Assembly (NCBI RefSeq): GCF_002567005.1 | Contig: NZ_NUZU01000039.1 | Location: 535,689 to 599,688 of the forward strand | From: Bacillus sp. AFS073361 | GTDB taxonomy: Bacteria > Bacillota > Bacilli > Bacillales > Cytobacillaceae | DNA: 64,000 bases | Direction: 5' to 3' | In this document: one piece after another, positions 1 through 8,093 of the stretch | Layout: the number at the start of each line of letters is the position of its first letter | How positions within the stretch are numbered: the stretch's first letter is position 1 | The notes under the pieces: model-generated | The model's database searches: none | Told to the model about the DNA's origin: nothing | The model's input: only the letters and a program-made list of their open reading frames with translations | Position numbers and translations under genes: made by a program

Positions 1-390
1 TTTAACTGCCTCCACTACGTGTGCAACATCTTTATTAGATGGTCCTCTGCCACTAGCCACAATACAGTACGTCCCTATATTTAAATCATGTGCACGTTTT
101 GCGCCTTCAAGTATCGTATCCTTATCTACCATTCTGTAAGAATTAATCGGTGCTGTCGAAATAGATGATTGAGAGCAATAGCCACAATTCTCGGGACAGA
201 GTCCAGATTTCGCATTCAAGATCATATTAAGTTTTACCTTTTTTCCATAATATCGCTTTCTGATTTGAAAAGCAGCGTGCATTAGTAGAAGAACGTCATC
301 ATCTGGACATTCTAATATGGAAAGTGCCTCCTGATTGGTTATATCCATCCCATCTAACACTCGATCTGCAAGATTCATCCATTTATTCAT
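1..390 (-). CDS. bioB: Biotin synthase BioB, N-terminal part (runs off the window)
   Basis: Radical-SAM enzyme that inserts sulfur into dethiobiotin in the last step of biotin synthesis. The first 130 residues are visible. The radical-SAM cluster motif CPENCGYC lies near residues 64-71, followed by QSS and a GTYCIVASGRGP segment, which is typical of BioB. The ATG at 388-390 is preceded by GGAGGGATAAAG, so the start is secure. The 3' part lies left of the window. No other biotin gene is visible, and the next gene is separated by a terminator. Confidence 0.93.
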   Translation of the reverse strand, partial: MNKWMNLADRVLDGMDITNQEALSILECPDDDVLLLMHAAFQIRKRYYGKKVKLNMILNAKSGLCPENCGYCSQSSISTAPINSYRMVDKDTILEGAKRAHDLNIGTYCIVASGRGPSNKDVAHVVEAVK

Positions 391-484
391 CTTTATCCCT
401 CCATTTTAAAATAAATACTATATATTCTTTTATTGTAAACTATAATAATAAATAGGTTAACAATAAAATGAAATAATCGTAAAT

Positions 485-592
485 AAAATTAGATTTGCTC
501 ATTGAAACATTAGATTCGCTCGATGCAGTCTAAAAGTCGCCCATTGGAACCCCATATTCGCCCATTAACCTGAAAAATTCGCCCATTGATGT
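485..592. repeat. Degenerate CGCCCATT repeats upstream of bioB
   Basis: Five imperfect copies of a short unit (consensus roughly AWTTCGCCCATTG) lie at about 491-504, 511-524, 535-546, 555-566 and 575-589, 20-24 bp apart. Later copies match better than the first two. The stretch 391-614 otherwise holds only the AT-rich presumptive bioB promoter. I see no gene in it. Confidence 0.6.
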
Positions 593-614
593 GACAAATC
601 GAAGACAAGGCGCA

Positions 615-642
615 AAAAAAAGCGGGGATATCTCCGCTTTTT
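615..642 (-). terminator. Bidirectional-looking terminator after the alpha/beta hydrolase
   Basis: Stem AAGCGG.GATATC.CCGCTT. On the minus strand it is followed by a run of eight T, so it should end the hydrolase transcript before the bioB promoter. A shorter T run follows on the plus strand. Confidence 0.8.
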
Positions 643-709
643 CTTGGAATTCTTCGCATTCTATTGATAATGTAAACACTCTTTTGTCTCTATTCAGGGA
701 AAATTCCTC

Positions 710-1579
710 TTACCATTCTTTAACGCTCTCCCTGTAACGCAGCTTTTGTTTTTTACCGATCTGACCGTCTAACCACTCGACCAAATCTTCTAAAAACTTC
801 TCTTTTCCCGCTTCATCAAAGGGTCGATGCTTGGCCAAAGGGTACTCGCATAGCTGTTTATCCTTTGAGGAAACCCGGTAAAAAAACTGATTCAACTTTG
901 TTGGTGGTGTAATTTTATCATCAAGTCCATACTGCAATAATAACGGCAGTTTAATCGACTGTGCCTGATTCTCTAAACGTGATATCGCTTGAATCAATCC
1001 ACTTCCCAAACCTGGTGTAACGATATTGTGACGCAAGCGATCGGAATAGTACTTAGTACGCACTGCCGTATTTTTCTTCATCAAAAAGATTCTTCGAGAT
1101 TTATTGATACTATAGTCTGGTTTAACCTTACCCATAATGGTTATGCCTAACTGCTCTAACGGTTTCACTTCGTATGAAATGGCCGGCGATAGAGCAATAA
1201 TTCCTGAAATGCCGTCACTATAATCCAAGGCATAATCAAGAGTAATCAAGCCCCCAAGGCTATGCCCCACAATATACAAAGGCCTTTCAGGCTGATCTAG
1301 CGCAACAAGGTTTCGAAACTCATGTAAATCTCCTCTAAATTCATCCCATGATTGGATAAATCCCCTTTTACCAGAGCTTTTTCCATGACCGCGTAAATCA
1401 AACGTATAAACTATATACCCACTTTTAACCAGTCTTTTGAATAGATTCTGCATTCCGCCGCTATGGTCGCCATGTCCATGAACTAAAATAACTGCTGCTT
1501 TTGAAGCTGTCAATGGTTCGATTACTTTAAAAAATAGTTCTGTTCCACCGTCACCATTAAATGTCCCTGCTGTAATCAT
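710..1579 (-). CDS. Alpha/beta hydrolase, monoacylglycerol lipase / lysophospholipase type
   Basis: Serine hydrolase of the Hydrolase_4 family (about 289 residues). The oxyanion-loop HGHGDHS lies near residue 34, the nucleophile elbow GHSLGG near residue 105, a LLLQYGLDDKITPP acid-residue segment near 217-230, and the catalytic His in the AKHRPFDE segment. Such enzymes hydrolyse monoacylglycerols or lysophospholipids; the substrate here is not known. The start is set at the ATG at 1577-1579 because AGGAGG sits 10 bases upstream. A longer frame from 1606 would place this ribosome binding site inside the gene. It is cytosolic (no signal peptide) and forms its own transcript between two terminators. 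Confidence 0.85.
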   Translation of the reverse strand: MITAGTFNGDGGTELFFKVIEPLTASKAAVILVHGHGDHSGGMQNLFKRLVKSGYIVYTFDLRGHGKSSGKRGFIQSWDEFRGDLHEFRNLVALDQPERPLYIVGHSLGGLITLDYALDYSDGISGIIALSPAISYEVKPLEQLGITIMGKVKPDYSINKSRRIFLMKKNTAVRTKYYSDRLRHNIVTPGLGSGLIQAISRLENQAQSIKLPLLLQYGLDDKITPPTKLNQFFYRVSSKDKQLCEYPLAKHRPFDEAGKEKFLEDLVEWLDGQIGKKQKLRYRESVKEW

Positions 1580-1713
1580 CTTTGATAATCCTCCTGTTGC
1601 AAACACGATTAAAAAATGGATTTGACCATAGAAAACTTATTAAATCCATTTTAGTATAAAACAAGGTAAAAGCAATTATATTCAGGGGCATTATCATACC
1701 TTTTATAAAAAGA

Positions 1714-1752
1714 AAAAAATAGACACCCCATCACTTCGGTAAGGGTGTCTGT
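1714..1752 (-). terminator. Terminator of the ureohydrolase operon
   Basis: Stem AGACACCC / GGGTGTCT around a 15-base loop, followed on the minus strand by ATTTTTTTC. A second weaker inverted repeat (CCTTGGCA / TGCCAAGG, 1774-1808) lies just after the stop codon. Confidence 0.8.
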
Positions 1753-1841
1753 TAAAGCTTTCATGGAATCATGCCTTGGCATTCAAATTCCTAATCATAT
1801 TGCCAAGGTGGAATACTATCTCAATACTAGCCAGTTCTTAA

Positions 1842-2840
1842 TTAAGAAAGCATTTCTTCTTTTTCTTTTCCGTATTTATTATTCCCCTTTTTCTCCTTTT
1901 CCTTTAATACATAGCTGAGTAAGTCTAGTACAATACGGGCTGCTACTTGTCCGGTCATGCCCGTTGGATCATATGGCGGGGCAACTTCAACTAAGTCAAA
2001 GCCGATGACTTCTCCTCTTTTGGAAATTCCGTCAAGCAATTCATTAACCTCATCATAGAGGAGGCCTCCTGGAGAGGGAGTGCCTGTTCCAGGGGCAATT
2101 GACGGATCGATTCCGTCGATATCAATCGTTACATAATATTTTTCTCCCGGAGGAATTAGCTCCAGCACTTCCTTAAGTCCCTTCTTTCTCATCTGTCGCG
2201 GTGATAGGATCACACTGCCATACGCTCTTGCTGCTTCGACGTCTTCTTTTTTGCTGCTGCTAATCCCGCGAATGCCAAACTGAAATATCTTCTGAACGTA
2301 ATCCAGCTCAGATAAGCGGCGTATGCAGTTTCCGTGACCATACCGCATGCCTGAGCGGTGATCCGCCCAGTCTAAATGGGCATCAATTTGAATCACATGA
2401 AACGGACCTATATCTTCTAGTCCTTTTCCGACTGCTGCAGTGATGGAATGATCGCCGCCTAATACAACCGGCATCGCACCTTTGGAAATAATTTTTCGGA
2501 TTGCTTCTTCTGTATTCTCATGGCACTGCATAATATCTCCGTGTACCATGTCTACATCACCGCAGTCGACTACTTTCCATTCAGGTCCTAGGTACATAAT
2601 ATCGTTTTCAATATCATAAGCACCCTCCAAACCGAAACTATATAATGTAGAGCCTTCGCGGATTCCTCTAGGGCCCATTCTTGCTCCTGATTTCCATTGT
2701 GTACCCATGTCATTAGGCACCCCAATGACCGCCACATCAGCGTCAAGCTGGTTCAGGTCCGCACATATTGGGTATTTCCCAAAAGTACAAATTCCTGTAA
2801 AAGGTAAATTTAAAAACTGTTTTTCATTACGATTAGACAT
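1842..2840 (-). CDS. Agmatinase-family ureohydrolase
   Basis: Binuclear-metal hydrolase of the arginase/agmatinase family, 332 residues. Metal ligands are in GGDHS (about residue 128), DAHLDWADH (about 153) and DIDGIDPSIAPGTGTPSPGG (about 240). These enzymes release urea from a guanidino compound such as agmatine or 4-guanidinobutyrate. The exact substrate cannot be read from the sequence. The start has GGAGG eight bases upstream. It is the last gene of an operon with a PuuP-like permease, an aldehyde dehydrogenase and an alcohol dehydrogenase, which suggests catabolism of a guanidino or polyamine compound for nitrogen and carbon rather than polyamine synthesis. It is longer at the N-terminus than E. 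coli SpeB, and the C-terminal tail is rich in Lys and Glu. Confidence 0.85.
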   Translation of the reverse strand: MSNRNEKQFLNLPFTGICTFGKYPICADLNQLDADVAVIGVPNDMGTQWKSGARMGPRGIREGSTLYSFGLEGAYDIENDIMYLGPEWKVVDCGDVDMVHGDIMQCHENTEEAIRKIISKGAMPVVLGGDHSITAAVGKGLEDIGPFHVIQIDAHLDWADHRSGMRYGHGNCIRRLSELDYVQKIFQFGIRGISSSKKEDVEAARAYGSVILSPRQMRKKGLKEVLELIPPGEKYYVTIDIDGIDPSIAPGTGTPSPGGLLYDEVNELLDGISKRGEVIGFDLVEVAPPYDPTGMTGQVAARIVLDLLSYVLKEKEKKGNNKYGKEKEEMLS

Positions 2841-2955
2841 TCATGCTGCCTCCTTCTAGATTTTCATCCTCGCTTTTTGCTCATGCAAGGTTTTCTGCCA
2901 GCGGGCCAGTCTTAATAAAGGATTTTTAAATTTTGCTTCTATACTTTTTATACAA

Positions 2956-4140
2956 TTAATTTTCAATTAAAGTAGTGGTTTTCACCTCATAAGTCTTTTG
3001 AAATAAGTTTAGATAGTCCTCTTTTGTCAGATCTCTTGAATTCGCCTGAGTACATAAATGTTTAAAGGCTCCTTCCGCTAGAAAAGGGAAGTCTTCGGGA
3101 TTTACATTGCCTAAATCTCGGAAGCTAGGAATCCCGATGTTATTTGCCAGCTCTTTTAACAGCACAACACCTTCGTACGCCGTTTCCTCAACTGTTTTTC
3201 CTTCAGGATTTGCCCCAAGCTTGATTGCTACCTGGGCGTGCTTTTCTGGATTTGAAGGAATATTAAATTCAAATACATGTGGAAGAAAAATTGAATTCGC
3301 CACTCCATGTGGAGTATCATAGAGTCCTCCAAGTGGTTCGGCCATCGCATGTACAGCCCCAAGATCCGTGTTATCAAAGGCGATGCCTGCAACTAAACTG
3401 CCCAAAAGCAAATTTTTCCTAGCCTCTAAATCATGACCATTTTCTACTGCTAATGGAAGGTATTTGGCTATTAATTCAATAGCATATAGCCCCAAAGCAT
3501 CTGAAAGTGGTTGAGCAACTTTGCAGGTATAAGCTTCAATTGCATGTGTAAGTGCATCCATTCCTGTAGCTGCTGTAATCGATTTAGGCAAGGTTAACGT
3601 CAATTCAGGATCAACAAGTGCCAGTTTAGGAGCGATTTTCAAATCTAGTATCGCCTCCTTCTGTTTCGTCACGGTATCCGTAATGACAGACCCTCTTGTC
3701 ACTTCACTACCGGTACCTGAAGTTGTCGGAATACAAATTAGTGGTGGGATTTCCCGTTCCAGTAAATTTACCCCGTAACGTTCTCTTAGCTCTCCTCCAT
3801 GTGTAAGAAGTGTCCCAATTGCTTTAGCTGTATCCATTGAGCTTCCGCCGCCAAGACCAATTAAGAGATCGATATTCTGATTTTTAAACTGTTGATAAGC
3901 ACTCTCGCAATCTACATCTTTTGGATTAGGTGATATTTCATCATAAACAATATAATTGACACCTTCTTGATCTAATGACTGTGTGATTTTTTCCAAAATT
4001 CCTGTTTGCGCAAGTCCTTTATCTGTAATAATAAGCGCTTTATTTCCACCTAATTCTTTAGCCCTTTTCCCAATATTCTTTACTTTCCCATTCCCAAACT
4101 CTATAGAAGTAGGCAGATTAAAATGAAAATCCCATAACAT
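2956..4140 (-). CDS. Iron-containing (group III) alcohol dehydrogenase
   Basis: NAD(P)-dependent dehydrogenase of the Fe-ADH family, 394 residues. The nucleotide-binding GGGSSMDTAK lies near residue 99. Iron ligands are in the DALTHAIEAY segment and in GAVHAMAEPLGGLYDTPHG, so all the usual Asp/His ligands are present. It would interconvert an alcohol and an aldehyde. Placed just downstream of an aldehyde dehydrogenase, it probably feeds or drains the same aldehyde. GAGGAGG precedes the ATG. The 55-base gap to the upstream gene has no terminator, so the genes are probably cotranscribed. Confidence 0.88.
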   Translation of the reverse strand: MLWDFHFNLPTSIEFGNGKVKNIGKRAKELGGNKALIITDKGLAQTGILEKITQSLDQEGVNYIVYDEISPNPKDVDCESAYQQFKNQNIDLLIGLGGGSSMDTAKAIGTLLTHGGELRERYGVNLLEREIPPLICIPTTSGTGSEVTRGSVITDTVTKQKEAILDLKIAPKLALVDPELTLTLPKSITAATGMDALTHAIEAYTCKVAQPLSDALGLYAIELIAKYLPLAVENGHDLEARKNLLLGSLVAGIAFDNTDLGAVHAMAEPLGGLYDTPHGVANSIFLPHVFEFNIPSNPEKHAQVAIKLGANPEGKTVEETAYEGVVLLKELANNIGIPSFRDLGNVNPEDFPFLAEGAFKHLCTQANSRDLTKEDYLNLFQKTYEVKTTTLIEN

Positions 4141-4195
4141 AATAAATTCCTCCTCTGTTTTTTGAATATTCCGAATTTAAATTTTATATTTTTAA

Positions 4196-5668
4196 TTAAT
4201 TGCTAAACCATTCAGTTGGCTTAACATCTAAATTAATATTGATTTGCTTTACCTCAGTAAACGTATCCAAGCCAAAGGTTCCTAACCCGCGGCCAATCCC
4301 GCTCTGCTTGTAACCTCCCCACGGTGCTTCATTATAGGCGAGGTTATAAGCATTAACATAAGTAATTCCGGCTCTTACTTTTTTAATAACCCTCAAAGCT
4401 TTGGCGCCATCTTGTGAAAAAACACCAGCTGCAAGCCCGTATGAAGTATCATTTGCCAGCTGGATTGCTTCCGCCTCATCTTTAAACTTTTGAACGACAA
4501 GAACTGGACCAAAGATTTCTTCCTGAACAATTCTCATGTCAGGTTTGGTGTCAACAAATATTGTTGGTTCCAAAAAATAACCATTTTCAAGCCCGTTGCT
4601 TGTGATACGGTTGCCACCGCAAGCTAATGCAGCCCCTTCGTCTAAGCCAATTTGAATATATTCAAGGATCTTCTTCATATGGTCTTCACTTACAAGCGGG
4701 CCCATCTCGGTAGAGGAATCATCCCCAGGGCCAACCTGAATCTTTTTCGCTCTTTCTACCAATCTAGCAATGAACTTATCATGAATGCTCTCTTCTAACA
4801 GTAAACGGGATCCCGCATTACATACTTGGCCGGCATTGGTAAAAATTCCGTTCAAAGCATAATCAATGGCTGTCTCAAAATCTGCATCAGCGAAAACAAT
4901 ATTTGGCGACTTGCCGCCTAGTTCGAGTGAAATGTTTTTAATATTTCCTGTTGCTGAATTCATGATTTTTCTACCCGTTGCTGTACTACCTGTAAAAGAA
5001 ATCAGATCCACCTTTTGGCTTTCCGCTATTTCATTTCCTACTGTTGAACCACCTCCCAAAACTAAGTTTGCAACACCAGCTGGTACCCCCACTTCTTCCA
5101 TGATCTCAAATAATTTGTAAGTGGTGACTGGAGTGATTTCAGCTGGTTTAAATACAAGCGTATTTCCCGCAGCAAGCGCAGGGGCTATTTTCCAAGCTCC
5201 CGTCAACAATGGAAAATTCCATGCAGCGATAAGTCCGCATACACCGACAGGTTCCCGAATAACCATGGCTTGCACAGGATCGGCAACAGAATACGTTTGA
5301 CCATTTGGCTTTGTCACTAACCCAGCATAGTATCGAAAGCAATTCACGGTATCAGCAATATCAAACTCGGATTCTTTAAGAGGTTTTCCCGTATTCTCTG
5401 TTTCAAGTTGGCTAAGCTCGTCTGCCTTTTCTTCAATCTTATCCGCTATTTTAAATAAGTAGGTTGCACGTTCAGATGCCGGTAAGTCTGACCAAATTCC
5501 AGAATCAAAAGCTGTTCGTGCTGCATTAATCGCCATTTGGGCTTCTTCTCTACTTCCCTGCGGGGCCTCAGCCATGATATTACCGTTTGCAGGATTCACA
5601 ACATGACTCTTAGCTCCTCTTAATGAATCCATCCATTCACCATTAATAAACATTTTCAACTTCAGCAT
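4196..5668 (-). CDS. Aldehyde dehydrogenase (betaine/aminoaldehyde dehydrogenase type)
   Basis: NAD(P)-dependent aldehyde dehydrogenase, 490 residues from the chosen start. The AWNFPL cofactor-pocket segment lies near residue 150, the general base Glu in SLELGGKSPN, and the nucleophile Cys in GQVCNAGSR. It oxidises an aldehyde, plausibly an amino- or guanidino-aldehyde in this context (inference). The start at 5668 is chosen because GGAGG lies nine bases upstream; the longer frame to 5698 overlaps the permease stop codon. It sits between the permease and the Fe-ADH in one operon. Confidence 0.88.
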   Translation of the reverse strand: MLKLKMFINGEWMDSLRGAKSHVVNPANGNIMAEAPQGSREEAQMAINAARTAFDSGIWSDLPASERATYLFKIADKIEEKADELSQLETENTGKPLKESEFDIADTVNCFRYYAGLVTKPNGQTYSVADPVQAMVIREPVGVCGLIAAWNFPLLTGAWKIAPALAAGNTLVFKPAEITPVTTYKLFEIMEEVGVPAGVANLVLGGGSTVGNEIAESQKVDLISFTGSTATGRKIMNSATGNIKNISLELGGKSPNIVFADADFETAIDYALNGIFTNAGQVCNAGSRLLLEESIHDKFIARLVERAKKIQVGPGDDSSTEMGPLVSEDHMKKILEYIQIGLDEGAALACGGNRITSNGLENGYFLEPTIFVDTKPDMRIVQEEIFGPVLVVQKFKDEAEAIQLANDTSYGLAAGVFSQDGAKALRVIKKVRAGITYVNAYNLAYNEAPWGGYKQSGIGRGLGTFGLDTFTEVKQININLDVKPTEWFSN

Positions 5669-5694
5669 TTTTACAAACCTCCAGTATATTATTT

Positions 5695-7083
5695 TCACCT
5701 TACCTGTTGAGGGATAACCTCTCGATTAATGTCATGGACATTTTGTGGAATCAATTCTTTTTCAAAATGAAACTCAGGAAGTGGTTGGCGGAACCATTTC
5801 GTCAAATAAATAAGATAAATCAAGCCGCATGCCATCCAGATGCCCCCGAGAATCAACGCATCCCTTTCTAAATGCGACCACAACCATACCGTAAACCCTG
5901 CGCCAACGAGTGGTAATAATAGGTACCGAATGCAATCCATAAAAGAACGCTTATGATTTCTGATAAAATAATGGGCGATAACAGACAGATTTACAGAAGT
6001 AAAGGCAATTAACGCTCCAAAATTGATAAACTTAATAACTTGTTCTAGGGTTAATGGAATTGCGAGTAAAGAAACTACGCCAATCACAATGATGCCAAGT
6101 GACGGTGTTTTAAATTTAGGATGAATGTATCCAAATATTTTTTTAGGTAATACGGAATCTCGTCCCATCGCATATAACACTCGCGATGCGCTTGTGATTG
6201 AAGCGATTCCTGAAGAGAAATTACCAATAATCACTGCTGTAATAAAAATGGACTTAAATAAATTTCCTCCGATCAGCACTGCAATTTCAAGGGCTGCAGA
6301 ATCAGCATGTTTGAAAGCAATGCCCGGATGCACCAATTGTGCTAAGTAAGAAGAGCCAATATACAAAACTCCGATAAACAATAGCATGATGATAATCGCT
6401 CTTGGGATCGTTTTTTCGGGATTGATTGTTTCCTCTGATAAAGTGGTGAGTGAGTCAAAACCAAGAAAACTAAAGCAAAGAATGGTAGCTCCTGCCAAGA
6501 TAACGGACAAGGAAACATCTGCATCAAACAATGGCTTAATGGAGAAAAGACTACCCGCCCCTACTCCTTCTGATAAACTTTTGAAGGATAATATCCAGAA
6601 AAGGCAAACAAAAATGACTTGAGCAATAACAAAAATTTTACTCGTTATTGCTGAGATCTCCACACCTAGTATGCTCGGAGATACGATGCTTGCAGTTAAC
6701 ACAATTACCCACACATAATGCGGGATTCCAGGAAATACAGCACTTAAAAAGACAGTGGACATCAAGCAGGTAACCATAGGCGTTAATATATAATCAAGCA
6801 TAATCGTCCAACCTACAATGAACCCAACCTCAGAATTAATAGATTTTTGCGTAAAGGAATAGGCTGACCCTGAGATCGGGTAGGCTTTCGCCATCTTGCC
6901 ATAGCTGAGAGCTGTAAAAAGTATTGCTAGAAAAGCAATAATGTATGCAGTCGTAATAACACCTCTTGAGGTAACGGCAGCAATTCCATAGGTATTAAAA
7001 AACACCATGGGGTTATTCCATGCAATCCCTAAAAAAACAACCTGTGACAAAGTAAGTGTTCTTGCAAGCGCTTTCTGTTTCAT
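5695..7083 (-). CDS. APC-family permease resembling the putrescine importer PuuP
   Basis: Amino acid/polyamine transporter, 462 residues, about twelve membrane segments. The N-terminal region (LTLSQVVFLGIAWNNPM, then SYGKMAKAYPISGSAYSFTQ and GFIVGWTIMLDY) follows the pattern I recall for E. coli PuuP closely, which suggests putrescine or a related cationic amine as substrate. It is the first gene of the operon and is read from the MerR-type promoter. The 3' end is followed by the aldehyde dehydrogenase after 26 bases, and no terminator is visible between them. Confidence 0.85.
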   Translation of the reverse strand: MKQKALARTLTLSQVVFLGIAWNNPMVFFNTYGIAAVTSRGVITTAYIIAFLAILFTALSYGKMAKAYPISGSAYSFTQKSINSEVGFIVGWTIMLDYILTPMVTCLMSTVFLSAVFPGIPHYVWVIVLTASIVSPSILGVEISAITSKIFVIAQVIFVCLFWILSFKSLSEGVGAGSLFSIKPLFDADVSLSVILAGATILCFSFLGFDSLTTLSEETINPEKTIPRAIIIMLLFIGVLYIGSSYLAQLVHPGIAFKHADSAALEIAVLIGGNLFKSIFITAVIIGNFSSGIASITSASRVLYAMGRDSVLPKKIFGYIHPKFKTPSLGIIVIGVVSLLAIPLTLEQVIKFINFGALIAFTSVNLSVIAHYFIRNHKRSFMDCIRYLLLPLVGAGFTVWLWSHLERDALILGGIWMACGLIYLIYLTKWFRQPLPEFHFEKELIPQNVHDINREVIPQQVR

Positions 7084-7146
7084 AACTCAACTCCCTTCGT
7101 ATTAGTAAATTTAATTCTTAGATGATTTAGAAGATTTCGTATTTTT

Positions 7147-7177
7147 ATTGTAAACCTTGTTGTTACACAAAGGTCAA
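7147..7177 (-). promoter_or_regulatory. MerR-type promoter and operator of the permease operon
   Basis: On the minus strand, -35 TTGACC (7177-7172) and -10 TACAAT (7152-7147) are separated by 19 bp instead of 17. A 21-bp imperfect dyad with arms ACCTT and AAGGT (7154-7174) fills the spacer. This over-long spacer with central dyad is the hallmark of MerR-activated promoters. The divergent MerR gene starts 35 bp away. Confidence 0.82.
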
Positions 7178-7212
7178 TAGATGTATTATATTTTTTAAGG
7201 GGGGTTAATTCA

Positions 7213-8061
7213 TTGAAAATAAAGGAAAAATTAACCATTGGTGAAATGGCGAGATTAAGAGGGGTAACATCGGAGACTTTACGTCACTATGATCGAATTG
7301 ACCTATTCAAACCTCAATATGTCGATCCCGATTCGGGATATCGCTACTATTCTATTTTTCAATATGAAGTTTTAGGGACCATTAAAGAGTTGCGGCAACT
7401 TGGGATGAGTACGGACGAAATAAAGGATTATTTTAATGAACGTAATTTTAATAAGTCCTTGGACATTCTGAAAACCAAGCATACAGAACTTGTGTCAAAA
7501 CTGAACGAGCTACATGACTTGGAGGAAAATATTCGGGGGAAAATTGGATACTTGGAGCATGTAGCGAAAGAAAAAGAACTTCAATCGGTGTTTTTCCGCG
7601 AAATAGGAAGAAGGAAGTTAATTACCTTAAATGAAAAAATAAATAATAATTTGGAACTCAGTTATGGTGTTATAAGGTTAGAGAATATGCTTACCGAGAA
7701 GACACCAATTCTGGCTAGTAATAGACTGGGCATTATCATCCAGGAAGCGGATCTTCGAGCGAAACGATTTGAAGAACCATCCATTATTTTTGTAGTGGCA
7801 AAAAATAAAGAAAAAATACCAAAACAGTGTCAAATGACGGTTCCTGCTGGGTTATTTGCGTGTATTCGTTATAACGGAGAATTATTATGGAATCGAAGCG
7901 AAAGTTTGAGTAAGATATTGGAATATCTTGATGAAGCCGGATATCACATAACCGGCGATGCGCTGCAAATTATGCACGTCGATATTACAATCACCGATAA
8001 ACCAAATGAGATTACATTCGAAATTCAAGTTCCCGTTCAAATAAAAAATTTTTCCCAATAA
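7213..8061 (+). CDS. MerR-family regulator with effector-binding domain
   Basis: Transcription regulator of 282 residues. The N-terminal winged helix (LTIGEMARLRGVTSETLRHYDRIDLF, residues 7-32) and the DSGYRYYSIFQ wing are typical of MerR proteins. A coiled-coil linker follows at about 80-120. The C-terminal 150 residues look like the GyrI-type ligand domain found in BmrR-like activators. The start is TTG with AAGGGGGG upstream. It lies divergent to the permease operon and almost certainly activates it through the dyad at 7154-7174. The ligand is unknown but is probably the transported compound or a metabolite of it. Confidence 0.88.
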   Translation: MKIKEKLTIGEMARLRGVTSETLRHYDRIDLFKPQYVDPDSGYRYYSIFQYEVLGTIKELRQLGMSTDEIKDYFNERNFNKSLDILKTKHTELVSKLNELHDLEENIRGKIGYLEHVAKEKELQSVFFREIGRRKLITLNEKINNNLELSYGVIRLENMLTEKTPILASNRLGIIIQEADLRAKRFEEPSIIFVVAKNKEKIPKQCQMTVPAGLFACIRYNGELLWNRSESLSKILEYLDEAGYHITGDALQIMHVDITITDKPNEITFEIQVPVQIKNFSQ

Positions 8062-8062
8062 A

Positions 8063-8090
8063 AACACAGGGGTCAACTAACCCCTGTGTT
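8063..8090. terminator. Convergent terminator between the MerR gene and dsdA
   Basis: Perfect 11-bp stem with arms 8063-8073 and 8080-8090 and a six-base loop. The T run (TTTTTATT) is better on the minus strand, ending dsdA; it can also end the MerR transcript. Confidence 0.82.
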
Positions 8091-8093
8091 GAA

